The position numbers were made by a program, and so were the translations under genes. The notes under the pieces are model-generated. The model did not search any database. It saw only the letters and a program-made list of their open reading frames with translations, and had not been told where the DNA came from. A stretch of 64,000 nt of DNA from Pedobacter sp. Leaf250 (GTDB lineage Bacteria > Bacteroidota > Bacteroidia > Sphingobacteriales > Sphingobacteriaceae): positions 1 to 64,000 of the forward strand of contig NZ_CAKLBU010000016.1 of assembly GCF_920984735.1 (NCBI RefSeq), given 5' to 3'. Of this stretch, positions 43,795-52,487 are shown one piece after another. Within the stretch, counting starts at the first letter, position 1. Each line of letters opens with the position of its first letter.

Positions 43795-44868
43795 ATGAAT
43801 TTTCAAGACCTCTTCCCTGTCCTAAATGAATATACTTATTTTAATACCGCTTATTCGGGAATTTTATATCAACCGTTGATAGAATGGCGACAGCAGCATG
43901 ACCAGGAATACCTGGCTGGAGGAAGTAATTTCAGATTGGAGAGCGGAACAATCATTGAAAATTTAAGGCTTCGGCTTGCCGAAATATTCCAGGCTAAAAA
44001 TGTCTTGCTTACACCAAATTTTTCGTTTGGCTTTAACACCTTGTTAAATGGTTTGGAAAAAAATCATCGCTTTTTATTGTTGCAAGAGGATTACCCTTCT
44101 GTAGCTTATCCAATAAAATCTAGCGGTTTTGAATTTAATGAAGTTAAGATCGATGAAAATCTTGAAGAAAACATTTTGATAGCAATTGATGCATTTAAAC
44201 CTACAATATTTGCATTTAGCATGGTGCAATACATTAGTGGTTATAAATTTTCAGAAAACTTTATTAAAAAAATCAAACAAACATATCCAGAAATTTTGCT
44301 GATCGCCGATGGAACACAATTCTGTGGTACAAAGGCATTTAATTTCGATAATTCAGGATTGGATGCTTTGCTTTCAAGTGGGTATAAATGGCTTCTTTCT
44401 GGTTTTGGTAATGGATTTTGTTTATTGTCAGATCAATTGGTTGGAAAACTTTATCAGGATAAATCTGCCAATGGCTTGCCAACTGCACCTTTTCTACAAG
44501 GCAAAAGCCATTTGGCAATGAGTTTTGAACCTGGACATATAGATACATTAAATTTTGGTTCGCTTGATTACAGCCTTAACTTTTTACAATCAGTCGGATT
44601 TGAAAATATTGAAAAAAGCAATCAGTTACTTTGCGATAAAGCCAGAACAGAGTTTTACAACAGAGGTTTGCTTCCTGAATGGATGATAAACAGAGAAAGT
44701 CAATCCACCATCATTAGTTTGCCCTTAAAAACAGAAATGGTCGAAAAAGTGGAAAAAGCCAATATTTTATGTTCAGCACGAGGTGCGGGAACCAGATTCT
44801 CTTTCCATTTTTACAATACTGTAGATGATTTACAAAAATTACTCGATGTGGTTGACGGAAAGTATTAA
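43795..44868 (+). CDS. Class V aminotransferase-like PLP enzyme, possible C-S lyase
   Basis: The 357-residue protein begins MNFQDLFPVLNEYTYFNTAY and shows the class V fold-type I pattern: PLP-binding Asp in ILLIADGTQ (D172), the Schiff-base lysine in SSGYKWLLSGFG (K198) and a C-terminal segment RGAGTRFSFHFYNT. Members include cysteine desulfurases, kynureninases and the ergothioneine C-S lyase EgtE. Its last four bases overlap the stop region of convergent egtD, so the association with the egt operon is by position. I infer it could supply the lyase step; a plain aminotransferase is the alternative. Confidence 0.82.
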   Translation: MNFQDLFPVLNEYTYFNTAYSGILYQPLIEWRQQHDQEYLAGGSNFRLESGTIIENLRLRLAEIFQAKNVLLTPNFSFGFNTLLNGLEKNHRFLLLQEDYPSVAYPIKSSGFEFNEVKIDENLEENILIAIDAFKPTIFAFSMVQYISGYKFSENFIKKIKQTYPEILLIADGTQFCGTKAFNFDNSGLDALLSSGYKWLLSGFGNGFCLLSDQLVGKLYQDKSANGLPTAPFLQGKSHLAMSFEPGHIDTLNFGSLDYSLNFLQSVGFENIEKSNQLLCDKARTEFYNRGLLPEWMINRESQSTIISLPLKTEMVEKVEKANILCSARGAGTRFSFHFYNTVDDLQKLLDVVDGKY

Positions 44869-45839
44869 TCTACTTTCCAAACCGCATCAACAAAGTATTC
44901 CTTCCGATCAAAAAAGCGATGAATTGGCGTAAATCCAGTTTTACTGGCCAAAGCATCTATATCAGCTAAGGAATATTTCTGCGAAATTTCCATGTATATA
45001 TGTTCACTTTTATTGAAGTGAATGGTTTCGTCGCCAATATTTACACGCTGTTCGTTCAGACTGATCAAATAACTTTTACAGGCGCCCGTTTCAGGATCAT
45101 AAGAAGCATAATGATCAAAATTTGAGATATCAAAATCCCCATCCAATTCCCTGTTGATTCTATCCAAAAGATTCAGATTAAAAGATCGGGTAATTCCGGC
45201 AGGATCATTATAAGCAGCGAGAATTTGTTTTGGGTTTTTCTTCAAGTCAAAACCGATAATCAATAGATCATTTGGCGAAAGTTCGTTCTGCAAATCACAA
45301 CAAAAGTTTTCCGCTTCTGCTAAATCCATATTGCCAATATTGGCGCCCATAAACAAAACAACTTTTCGCCGATTGGAAATGGTTTTGGCCTTTTGGAGCA
45401 TTTTAAAATAATCACCATTCAAGCCTTGTATTTGCAATTCAGGCAGTTTTTTAGGTAAGTTTTCTTCCAGATCATCTATTACATGACTCGAAATATCAAT
45501 GGGAAAATAAGTGAAATCCAATTGCGATTGCAATAATGCAGATAACAAATGGATGGATTTAGTAGCATCTCCAGCACCAAGCTCGATTAGATCAAATCCA
45601 TCACCACCGGAAGAAATGAAATCCGCCAGTTTCGCTGATTGTTCTTCAAGGATTTCCATTTCAGAATTGGTGAGGTAATATTCCTTCATTTCCATAATTT
45701 GCTGAAAAATCTGATCTCCTTTTTCATCATAAAAATATTTGGAGCTTAAGAATTTTGGATCGGCCTGCAAACCATCTAAAACATCACTTAAAAATTGCGA
45801 ACCAACCGGAACCATACGTTTAGTAATCATTGTATCCAT
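44865..45839 (-). CDS. egtD: L-histidine N-alpha-methyltransferase
   Basis: The 324-residue protein matches EgtD: the SAM-binding loop DLIELGAGDATKSIHLLSAL (residues 83-102), YFPIDISSHVIDDLEENLPK, VLFMGANIGNMDLAEAENF, YNDPAGITRSFNLNLLDRIN and the C-terminal EHIYMEISQKYSLADIDALA. It adds three methyl groups from SAM to histidine, giving hercynine, the first step of ergothioneine synthesis. It is the last gene of the five-gene minus-strand operon, 4 bp after egtB, and overlaps the convergent PLP enzyme gene by four bases. Confidence 0.95.
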   Translation of the reverse strand: MDTMITKRMVPVGSQFLSDVLDGLQADPKFLSSKYFYDEKGDQIFQQIMEMKEYYLTNSEMEILEEQSAKLADFISSGGDGFDLIELGAGDATKSIHLLSALLQSQLDFTYFPIDISSHVIDDLEENLPKKLPELQIQGLNGDYFKMLQKAKTISNRRKVVLFMGANIGNMDLAEAENFCCDLQNELSPNDLLIIGFDLKKNPKQILAAYNDPAGITRSFNLNLLDRINRELDGDFDISNFDHYASYDPETGACKSYLISLNEQRVNIGDETIHFNKSEHIYMEISQKYSLADIDALASKTGFTPIHRFFDRKEYFVDAVWKVD

Positions 45840-45843
45840 AAAA

Positions 45844-46992
45844 TTATTTTGCTAATCGAATGCCTGTAAATTGCCACCTTAAATGTGGATGAAAAAAATT
45901 TCTGTAAGTAACGCGTTCATGACCTTGCGGCGTAGCAACAGATGCACCACGCAACACTTTTTGATTAACCATAAACTTGCCATTATATTCACCTATTGCG
46001 CCAGGGGCTTTGCTAAACCCAGGATAGGGCAAGTAAGCACTTTCGGTCCACTCCCATCGTGTACCCCAATTAAATTGTTGAGCAGCTACTTCCCACTCAA
46101 ACTCTGTTGGTAAACGTAAACCTTTCCAACTGGCATAAGCATAAGCTTCGTAATAACTCATGTGGGTAACTGGTGCGTTCAAATCAATTTTATGAAAGCC
46201 GTTTAGCGTATAGTTGAACCAGTCACCATCAACCAGATTCCAGTATAAAGGCGCATTAATCTGATTGTTTTTTACCCAATCCCAACCTTCGGCATGCCAA
46301 TAGCTAAAATCCTGATATCCGCCTGTATTGATAAAATCGAGGTATTCTAGATTGGTGACCAAAGAAGTGCTGATGGAAAAATGATTTAGGTAGACTTTAT
46401 GCCGTGATAGTTCATTGTCAAAACAAAAGCCATTGGCATTAAAACCAATTTCATAAATTCCTTCTGCAATATCAATCATTTCATCACCACACAATTCATC
46501 CGTTTTATCTTTCCAATCTGTTGAATAAGCTGGAAACAATGGATTATTTCCCAAAATGTATTTAATATCAGTAAGCAATAATTCCTGATGTTGTTGTTCG
46601 TGATTAAAACCTAGGAGCAATAATTCAGTTAGTTTTTCATTTATTGGGCAGGAAAGTAAATGTGTCATGGCTTCATCCACATAGGCACGATATTGGTAAA
46701 CATCATTCACACTTGGTCTGCTTAAATTTCCGCGATCAGTACGGATTACCCTCGCACCTACAGATTCGTAATAGCTGTTGAAAACGTAATTAAAATCCGG
46801 ATTAAATTCCTGGTAAGTAAGAGAAAAAGCTTTAAGGATAAAAGTTTCAAAAAACCATGTAGTGTGTCCCAGGTGCCACTTCGGCGGACTCACATCTGCA
46901 ATTGGTTGAACAACATAATCCTCCGTTTGCAAAGGCTCACATATTTGTTCAGAATGCTTTCTTATACGCAAGTATTCTTCAATAAAATTCAT
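45844..46992 (-). CDS. egtB: Ergothioneine biosynthesis sulfoxide synthase
   Basis: The 382-residue protein has the EgtB layout: an N-terminal DinB-like helical domain with HLGHTTWFFETF (His43 region) and the iron-binding HxxxHxE in FNHEQQHQELLL (residues 131-137), then a C-terminal formylglycine-generating-enzyme-like domain (LRLPTEFEWEVAAQQFNWGT, RGASVATPQGHERVTYRNFF, LRWQFTGIRLAK). It uses O2 and a non-heme iron to join hercynine with a thiol (cysteine or gamma-glutamylcysteine). No EgtA or EgtC is present, suggesting direct use of cysteine. Its start overlaps the transporter gene's stop by four bases (ATGA type). Confidence 0.94.
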   Translation of the reverse strand: MNFIEEYLRIRKHSEQICEPLQTEDYVVQPIADVSPPKWHLGHTTWFFETFILKAFSLTYQEFNPDFNYVFNSYYESVGARVIRTDRGNLSRPSVNDVYQYRAYVDEAMTHLLSCPINEKLTELLLLGFNHEQQHQELLLTDIKYILGNNPLFPAYSTDWKDKTDELCGDEMIDIAEGIYEIGFNANGFCFDNELSRHKVYLNHFSISTSLVTNLEYLDFINTGGYQDFSYWHAEGWDWVKNNQINAPLYWNLVDGDWFNYTLNGFHKIDLNAPVTHMSYYEAYAYASWKGLRLPTEFEWEVAAQQFNWGTRWEWTESAYLPYPGFSKAPGAIGEYNGKFMVNQKVLRGASVATPQGHERVTYRNFFHPHLRWQFTGIRLAK

Positions 46993-48563
46993 TTGTTGTT
47001 ATCCAGATATTGCTTAAGATCTGTGATGGTATAAACACCTAGATCTTTTGATTGTTTTCGCCGCATCATTAAAGCATAAGAATTATTGAAGCCAATTGGC
47101 GTTAACCATTTGATCTGATATTTCTTTTTAAATTCATCCTTTACGTATTGATAAGTCTGATTTTTATCATGAGCTATTTTCTTCGCAAATTCGGCATTGG
47201 GTTGAAGCAATACCAATAATCCTGTACCGGTATATTCCGGGTAGAAATCAATCTGATCATTCACTAAGGCATCAAAACATATTTTTGTACCGCCTAAACC
47301 TGTTTTAGTAGCCACCTGATAATTGGTATTTCCCTGGATAAGCATTTTATACATTTCGGCAAGGATGTACTGTTCACCAAAAATTTTGGAACCAATACGA
47401 ACAATACCTCCTTTACTATTTTTCGATACTTTAAAAAGATTTTGACTCACCAGGAAATCTTTTGCTACCTTTTCGGGGCTTTGATGCAGCTGATCGGTTT
47501 TATAATTCAGATCAGTCATTACTGCATCAGTTATTTTCCCTGCAAGAAGATTTAACACGCTTTCGAGTTCAGGAAACTTTTTTAGTGAAGATTCCCGCAC
47601 AATTGGCGCAGCGTAGTATGGTGGAAAAATAAGTTTGTCATCTTTCAAAATGGTTAGATCGAAAGCTTTCAGTCTTCCATCGGTAGAATAACCACTGATT
47701 ACGTCTAACTCTTTTTCAAAAGCCGCTTTGTACATCACAGCATCGCTGATTACTATGGTATTAATTTTTAATCCATACACCGATTTCAGGCCCAAATCGC
47801 CATCTTGCCGACCCATAAATTCGGGTGTGAAACCTGCAGTAAGTGAATTACCGTAGGCTTTAGGAAGTAAATAAAGGCCACTCAAGATTAGGATGGCAAC
47901 TGGTACCACAATCAGGATTTTTCTTAACTTTTTGAAATTTAGATTTTGAATCAATGCGAGCAAACCATCTAAAACAATTGCCAAAATTGCTGCAGGAATT
48001 GCTCCTGCCAAGATCATATTGGTATTGTTTAAAGAAATACCTCCGAAGATAAATTCGCCTAAACCTCCCGCAGCGATATATGATGCGAGTGTTGCAACAC
48101 CAACATTGATTACCGTTGCCGTACGTATTCCAGCCAGAATAACAGGCATAGCTAAGGGCAGTTCGACTTTAAAAAGAATTTGCTTAGCACTCATTCCCAT
48201 CGCTTTTGCAGCTTCGCGAACGCTCGGATCTACCCCAACAATTCCGGTATAAGTGTTTCGAATAATGGGTAATAGCGCATAAATTAGCAGCGCAACAATT
48301 GCAGGTTTGGCACCAATTCCAAGTAGCGGAATCATGAAACCCAGTAGAGCGATGCTCGGAATAGTTTGTAAAATACCTGCGAAAGCCAAAACTGAGCCGG
48401 ATAATTTTTGTTTTCTGGCTATTAAAATTCCTAAAGGCAAACCTATTAGAACAGCGAAAAAAAGTGATATGAATGTTAACCCTAAATGCTGCAATGTTTG
48501 ATTAAGCAACTTATCAGATTGCTCGATCATGAACTGCCATAGGCTTTGCTGGTTTTCACTCAT
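46989..48563 (-). CDS. ABC permease fused to substrate-binding domain, OpuC/EgtU-like, permuted
   Basis: The 524-residue protein joins a permease (residues 1-235: EAA loop EAAKAMGMSAKQILFKVELP, six hydrophobic helices) to a betaine-type substrate-binding domain (about 240-524). Motifs of the binding domain occur in the order EFMGRQDGDLGLK, GYSTDGRLKAF, FPPYYAAPIVRES, KVAKDFL, then IGSKIFGEQYILAEM, TGLGGTKICFDAL, YPEYTGTGLL and GFNNSYALMM...YTITDLKQYL. In ordinary OpuCC or EgtU the second group comes first, so the domain appears circularly permuted. Genetic context (egtB, egtD) argues that the ligand is ergothioneine or hercynine rather than glycine betaine. It overlaps both neighbours by 4 bp. 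Confidence 0.9.
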   Translation of the reverse strand: MSENQQSLWQFMIEQSDKLLNQTLQHLGLTFISLFFAVLIGLPLGILIARKQKLSGSVLAFAGILQTIPSIALLGFMIPLLGIGAKPAIVALLIYALLPIIRNTYTGIVGVDPSVREAAKAMGMSAKQILFKVELPLAMPVILAGIRTATVINVGVATLASYIAAGGLGEFIFGGISLNNTNMILAGAIPAAILAIVLDGLLALIQNLNFKKLRKILIVVPVAILILSGLYLLPKAYGNSLTAGFTPEFMGRQDGDLGLKSVYGLKINTIVISDAVMYKAAFEKELDVISGYSTDGRLKAFDLTILKDDKLIFPPYYAAPIVRESSLKKFPELESVLNLLAGKITDAVMTDLNYKTDQLHQSPEKVAKDFLVSQNLFKVSKNSKGGIVRIGSKIFGEQYILAEMYKMLIQGNTNYQVATKTGLGGTKICFDALVNDQIDFYPEYTGTGLLVLLQPNAEFAKKIAHDKNQTYQYVKDEFKKKYQIKWLTPIGFNNSYALMMRRKQSKDLGVYTITDLKQYLDNNK

Positions 48564-49510
48564 GATACTGGATTTTTTTGATATTGACTAAAAGCAGCTG
48601 TTAATTGATCGAAATCGATGTTTTTCTGATCACCGGATTCGTTTTTTATCCCAAGTCTGCTTTGCGTTTGTAATTTCTCCATTGCATCCCAAACATTTTC
48701 TGTTGATGAAATGATGTTCGGCGTTTCATGATCCGATGCTGGCAAAAAATCCCAGATATCATTTAACGAAGCAACTTTAAAAGCCAGGGATAACTTTTCA
48801 CTTGCTAGAAAATCTTCAGAAAATTTATTTACAGGCTGGTAAAGCAGTTCTTTGGGTGTTCCTATTTGAATAATCTCTCCCTTGTCCATCAAACAAATGC
48901 GGTCTGCAAGTTCAAAAGCTTCATGAATATCATGGGTAACCATTACCATGGTCTTTCTTTTCAGTTCTTCCAATGCCTTAAACTCTTTTCGAATGCTCGA
49001 ACGGGTTACATTATCCAAAGCGCCAAAAGGTTCATCCATTAATAGAATAGATGGATCTGTAACCAATGCCCTGGCCAAACCCACACGTTGTTGCTGTCCG
49101 CCGCTTAATTCACTTGGAAACATAGCTAAATACGATTCAGGCAAATGAAGTTTTTCTATAATTTCGTTTATTCTGGATGTAATTTTTTTATTATCCCAAT
49201 TTAATAGCTTGGGTACAATGGCTATATTTTCAGCAACAGTGTAATGAGGGAACAAACCATTATTCTGTAATACATAACCAATGTTACGCCTTAAAATTTC
49301 TGGTTTTTCTTCGTATATTTTTTTTCCATGGATAGTAATTTCACCAGAATCTGGAACAATTAGGCGGTTTATCATTTTAAGCGTTGTGGTTTTTCCGCAA
49401 CCACTTGTACCGAGCAAAATCAGGCTTTCTCCTTCTAAAACCTCAAAAGAAACCTGATTAACAGCAAAGGTGCTACCGAAGCTTTTGCTTATTTGCTTAA
49501 CGCTAATCAT
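48560..49510 (-). CDS. ABC transporter ATP-binding protein, OpuCA/EgtV-like
   Basis: The 316-residue ATPase has Walker A LLGTSGCGKTTTLKM, signature LSGGQQQRVGLARAL, Walker B ILLMDEPFGALDNVTR and the switch His in VMVTHDIHEAFELADR. A C-terminal extension of about 75 residues (WDFLPASDHETPNIISSTEN onward) resembles a shortened CBS-type regulatory tail as in the betaine transporter ATPases. It drives the permease-binding-protein fusion encoded next, overlapping its start by four bases. The reductase gene upstream overlaps it by eight bases. Part of the egt operon. Confidence 0.9.
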   Translation of the reverse strand: MISVKQISKSFGSTFAVNQVSFEVLEGESLILLGTSGCGKTTTLKMINRLIVPDSGEITIHGKKIYEEKPEILRRNIGYVLQNNGLFPHYTVAENIAIVPKLLNWDNKKITSRINEIIEKLHLPESYLAMFPSELSGGQQQRVGLARALVTDPSILLMDEPFGALDNVTRSSIRKEFKALEELKRKTMVMVTHDIHEAFELADRICLMDKGEIIQIGTPKELLYQPVNKFSEDFLASEKLSLAFKVASLNDIWDFLPASDHETPNIISSTENVWDAMEKLQTQSRLGIKNESGDQKNIDFDQLTAAFSQYQKNPVS

Positions 49511-50885
49511 CCAATTTCATAAAAAGATTATTTAACGATTCGGTATATGTTGGATGTGCGAAAATTCCATATCGGATTTTATCATAAGTGATTCCGCCTT
49601 GCATTGCCATTTGTAAAACCGACATAATTTCGCCACCATCAGCAGCGATAACGGTAGCACCTAATATTTTTTTAGTTTTAGCATCAACAACTGCTTTCAT
49701 CATACCAAATGTTTCGCCAGTTTCAATTCCCCGTGCAACATTTGCCATGGGCAATACAGCAACTTTGTAATTTAATCCTTGCTCCTTGGCTTCATTTTCC
49801 GAAATTCCCACTCTTGCCATTTGCGGGTCGGTAAACATACAATAAGGAATTGGGCGACCTTTTGTCGACACATTTTTCTTTTCTATTAAATTTTGGTAGA
49901 TAACCACATGATCATTATATGCAATATGCGTAAAAGCAGGTCCGCCTTTTACATCACCCAATGCATAAATACCTTTTACATTGGTCTCCAACTTATTGTT
50001 CACCATGATATGACCTTTATCATCGGTTTTTACACCGCAATAATTTAAGCCAAGGCTTTCGGTTTGGGGTTTTCTACCTACAGCAATTAAAACATGACTG
50101 CAGTTTATTTTTCTGCTTTGCGATTTTTGCTTCACTTCAATAGCTATTCCTTTATCAGATTTTTTGATCTCAGTAACGTCTACTGAAGTTAAAAATTTAA
50201 TATCTTCATTTGCTAAAACCTTGCAAATTTCATCAGAAACATCGTGATCCTCTTTTGCCAAGACATGAGTAGACTTTTCGAGAATAGTAACCTTACTACC
50301 AAAGCGGCTAAACATTTGACCAAATTCCAAACCGATGTAATTGCCTCCAATAACCACGAGATGATCAGGAATTTCCTGTATATCCAATATTGAGGTAGAT
50401 GTGAGATAATCGATATTTTTTAAACCCTTAATTTCTGGAATAACTGTACTTGCACCTGTATTAATAAAAATTAAATCTGCCGATAAGTGTTCAATCTTAC
50501 CATTTTCCATTTCTACTTTTATCTCTTTTTTTCCGGTAAAAGAGGCAGCGCCCATGAATAACTTTAAGCCTTTGGTAGATTCTATTCCCTTTTGAGCTGA
50601 TCCTTGAAATAATTTTACAATTTCATCCTTCCTCTTTTTTATCTGCTTTAGATCGATCTTAACGTCACCTATAACTACACCAAGTTTTCCAGCATTTCTT
50701 GCTTGGTAAGCAGTTCTTGCAGATGCAATCATTGTTTTTGTAGGTGTACACCCATCAATAATGCAGGTTCCACCAACTATTCTTTTTTCAATTATGGCGG
50801 TTTTTTTTCCTGATTCAGCCAGTTTTTTAGCTAATGGTGTACCAGCCTGACCAGCACCTATTATTATTGCATCGAAATGTTTCAT
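49503..50885 (-). CDS. FAD-dependent pyridine nucleotide-disulfide oxidoreductase
   Basis: The 460-residue flavoprotein has the FAD motif DAIIIGAGQAGTPLAKKLAE, the redox-active CxxxxC in GGTCIIDGCTPTKT (C41 and C46), the NAD(P)H motif VVIGGNYIGLEFGQMFSRFG, the second FAD site GIYALGDVKGGPAFTHIAYN and the C-terminal AHPTYTESLNNLF with the conserved His-Pro. This is the family of glutathione, mycothiol and mercuric reductases. Being the first gene of an operon with ergothioneine transport and synthesis genes (overlap 8 bp with the ATPase), it may reduce ergothioneine disulfide or a related thiol; other substrates are possible. Confidence 0.9.
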   Translation of the reverse strand: MKHFDAIIIGAGQAGTPLAKKLAESGKKTAIIEKRIVGGTCIIDGCTPTKTMIASARTAYQARNAGKLGVVIGDVKIDLKQIKKRKDEIVKLFQGSAQKGIESTKGLKLFMGAASFTGKKEIKVEMENGKIEHLSADLIFINTGASTVIPEIKGLKNIDYLTSTSILDIQEIPDHLVVIGGNYIGLEFGQMFSRFGSKVTILEKSTHVLAKEDHDVSDEICKVLANEDIKFLTSVDVTEIKKSDKGIAIEVKQKSQSRKINCSHVLIAVGRKPQTESLGLNYCGVKTDDKGHIMVNNKLETNVKGIYALGDVKGGPAFTHIAYNDHVVIYQNLIEKKNVSTKGRPIPYCMFTDPQMARVGISENEAKEQGLNYKVAVLPMANVARGIETGETFGMMKAVVDAKTKKILGATVIAADGGEIMSVLQMAMQGGITYDKIRYGIFAHPTYTESLNNLFMKLDD

Positions 50886-50912
50886 ATAAAGTAATTACAG
50901 CAATAAAACGAG

Positions 50913-50946
50913 GAAAGCCGGCCATTGTTTGGCTGGCTTTCTTTTT
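50913..50946. terminator. Hairpin between doxX-like gene and the egt operon promoter
   Basis: Arms GAAAGCCGGCCA (50913-50924) and TGGCTGGCTTTC (50930-50941), 11 of 12 paired, end the minus-strand DoxX gene upstream of the operon. Confidence 0.7.
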
Positions 50947-50974
50947 AGCGCTTAAATAAAACTATTCAATGAAA

Positions 50975-51379
50975 CTACAAAGCCTTTAACCTTTTTTGTT
51001 GCGTGCTCTTTATGGCCCAAAAAATAAGTACTGGCTGAAAAAACAATCGCATCAATCGTTTCTGATCGGTATCCAAACCAAAACCATCGCGTTTATTTAC
51101 ATATTGAGAAATGTTGCCCGGAAACACGGCGACAAATAACGATGCTGCTAAAATCCCTACTGCAGGCCTATACTTTTTAGGAGCAAAAACCAATGCCGTC
51201 CCCATTGCTATTTCTACTAGTCCTGAGTAAATTACCGTATCATCTTTTTTAAGAGGAATCCAATCAGGAACCTGCGCTTGAAATTCCTTCCGGGCAAAGG
51301 TTAAATGACCAATTCCGGCAATAATTAATCCAGTACCCAAAATGATTCTGGCGATACTTTTTCCAGTTGTAGTTTTCAT
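50975..51379 (-). CDS. DoxX family membrane protein
   Basis: The 134-residue protein has four membrane helices with the DoxX pattern: IARIILGTGLIIAGIGHLTF, VIYSGLVEIAMGTALVFAPK, RPAVGILAASLFVAVFPGNI and LMRLFFQPVLIFWAIKS. The GHL and PGNIS motifs are conserved in the DoxX/SURF4 family. Some members take part in oxidoreductase or thiosulfate-linked membrane complexes; this one is uncharacterised. It is transcribed separately from the egt operon because a hairpin lies between. Confidence 0.83.
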   Translation of the reverse strand: MKTTTGKSIARIILGTGLIIAGIGHLTFARKEFQAQVPDWIPLKKDDTVIYSGLVEIAMGTALVFAPKKYRPAVGILAASLFVAVFPGNISQYVNKRDGFGLDTDQKRLMRLFFQPVLIFWAIKSTQQKRLKAL

Positions 51380-51543
51380 CTTTTAATAACACATTCCAAA
51401 AAGAAATGTTTACGATAGCATCGCAACACTAAGTATTTGGATTGATGCATCTCAAAAGATTTTCATTAATCAACATTTGTAGAAAACTTTTTAGATCTGA
51501 ATAATGTTATCATGCAGAAATTAGGCACTCAACACATACTAAA

Positions 51544-51738
51544 ATGATCAAAATTCACAACGACCAGGACTATAAAAAAGTTATCAAAAGACTTAAGCAG
51601 CTTTCAGAAAATTCTGTTAATCATTCTTTCGTACCAGAAATTAACAACCTTACTGAAATGGCTATAAAGTATGAATATTGGAGATATGATTTAACAACAA
51701 TGGATCAAAATAATCAGAAACTTTCAGCCACAGGATAA
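51544..51738 (+). CDS. Small helical protein, resembles an antitoxin N-terminal helix region
   Basis: The 64-residue product (MIKIHNDQDYKKVIKRLKQL, then FVPEINNLTEMAIKYEYWR) follows the pattern of the N-terminal helical part of HigA-type antitoxins, D-Y-x-x-a-x-x-r-x-x-x-L followed by E-i-x-x-L-x-x-m-i-x-x-Y-E, but lacks the HTH half and has no toxin neighbour. I therefore do not call it a toxin-antitoxin gene. It is probably a small cytoplasmic protein of the genus. Confidence 0.5.
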   Translation: MIKIHNDQDYKKVIKRLKQLSENSVNHSFVPEINNLTEMAIKYEYWRYDLTTMDQNNQKLSATG

Positions 51739-51839
51739 TTAGGGAATAAAATAAATCCTATATTTTAGCTTAAATAAAAAAAATCTATTTAGTATTATTT
51801 GTGAGATATTGGTTTTTAAGTAATGATCAGTATAATGTA

Positions 51840-52208
51840 TTAATTAGCTTGTCCAACAAAGTTTCCAACTCTTTTCAATAAGTCGAATATATCAAAAGGT
51901 TTTGCAATAAAATCTTCTGCGCCACATTGTTTTTTCATTTCACTTAAAGCAGCATGTGCGCTCATCATCATCACGGGGATACCCTTTGTTGATTCATTGC
52001 TTTTAAGCATTTCACAAACCTCTATCCCATTTCCATCTGGTAGTTTAACATCAAGCAAGTATAAATCTTGTGAGGCTTTATCATCAAATGCCATAAAATC
52101 TTTTACATTCGAAAATCCAAAAACCTCATAATCTTCTTCAGTTAAAATCAATTCAATAATTTCTTTAATACCCTGATCATCCTCGAGCAGGCATATTTTC
52201 TTACCCAT
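51840..52208 (-). CDS. Receiver-only response regulator
   Basis: From ATG 52208 (MGKKICLLEDDQGIKEIIEL) the protein is one CheY-like receiver: acidic pocket in LLEDDQ, phosphoacceptor in LYLLDVKLPDGNG, Ser in VMMMSAHAA and Lys in EDFIAKPFD. It closely resembles the receiver at 27363-27725 in sequence and length. A TTG start five codons upstream is less likely. There is no output domain and no adjacent kinase. A phosphorelay role, perhaps shared with hybrid kinases elsewhere, is inferred. Confidence 0.9.
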   Translation of the reverse strand: MGKKICLLEDDQGIKEIIELILTEEDYEVFGFSNVKDFMAFDDKASQDLYLLDVKLPDGNGIEVCEMLKSNESTKGIPVMMMSAHAALSEMKKQCGAEDFIAKPFDIFDLLKRVGNFVGQAN

Positions 52209-52471
52209 AAAATTCTTAGTCAATTACTAGTTCGCAATGCTTATTCACTGTGTGAAACCAACAATATGCAAAATTGTTTTGGTTAAATCGAAGTATTTCA
52301 CTGTTGTAAACAAAAAACCACAATAGTATAGAATTAATAACCCGTACTTTCAGATTTAATTATCACATGAAAAGTATCACCAATAATTTCTTACAAACAC
52401 CCTTTAGCTAAATTAATAAATTGATAATAAGATTGTTGCTTATTTAGTAAATTGGCGAAGTTGAGTTTACT

Positions 52472-52479
52472 TATCTTTG
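52472..52479 (+). promoter_or_regulatory. Bacteroidota -7 promoter element TATCTTTG
   Basis: TATCTTTG matches TAnnTTTG nine bases before ATG 52488; TTGG at 52452 is 17 bp upstream and may be the -33 element. This makes the TTG at 52452 unlikely as translation start. Confidence 0.6.
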
Positions 52480-52487
52480 TTACATTA

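Noticed and set aside
46989-49510. Glycine betaine/choline osmoprotectant transporter
   Set aside because: The family fits, but overlap with egtB/egtD favours an ergothioneine-type ligand. Kept as an alternative only.
51544-51738. Toxin-antitoxin gene
   Set aside because: The similarity is limited to an N-terminal helical pattern; the HTH and any toxin gene are absent.
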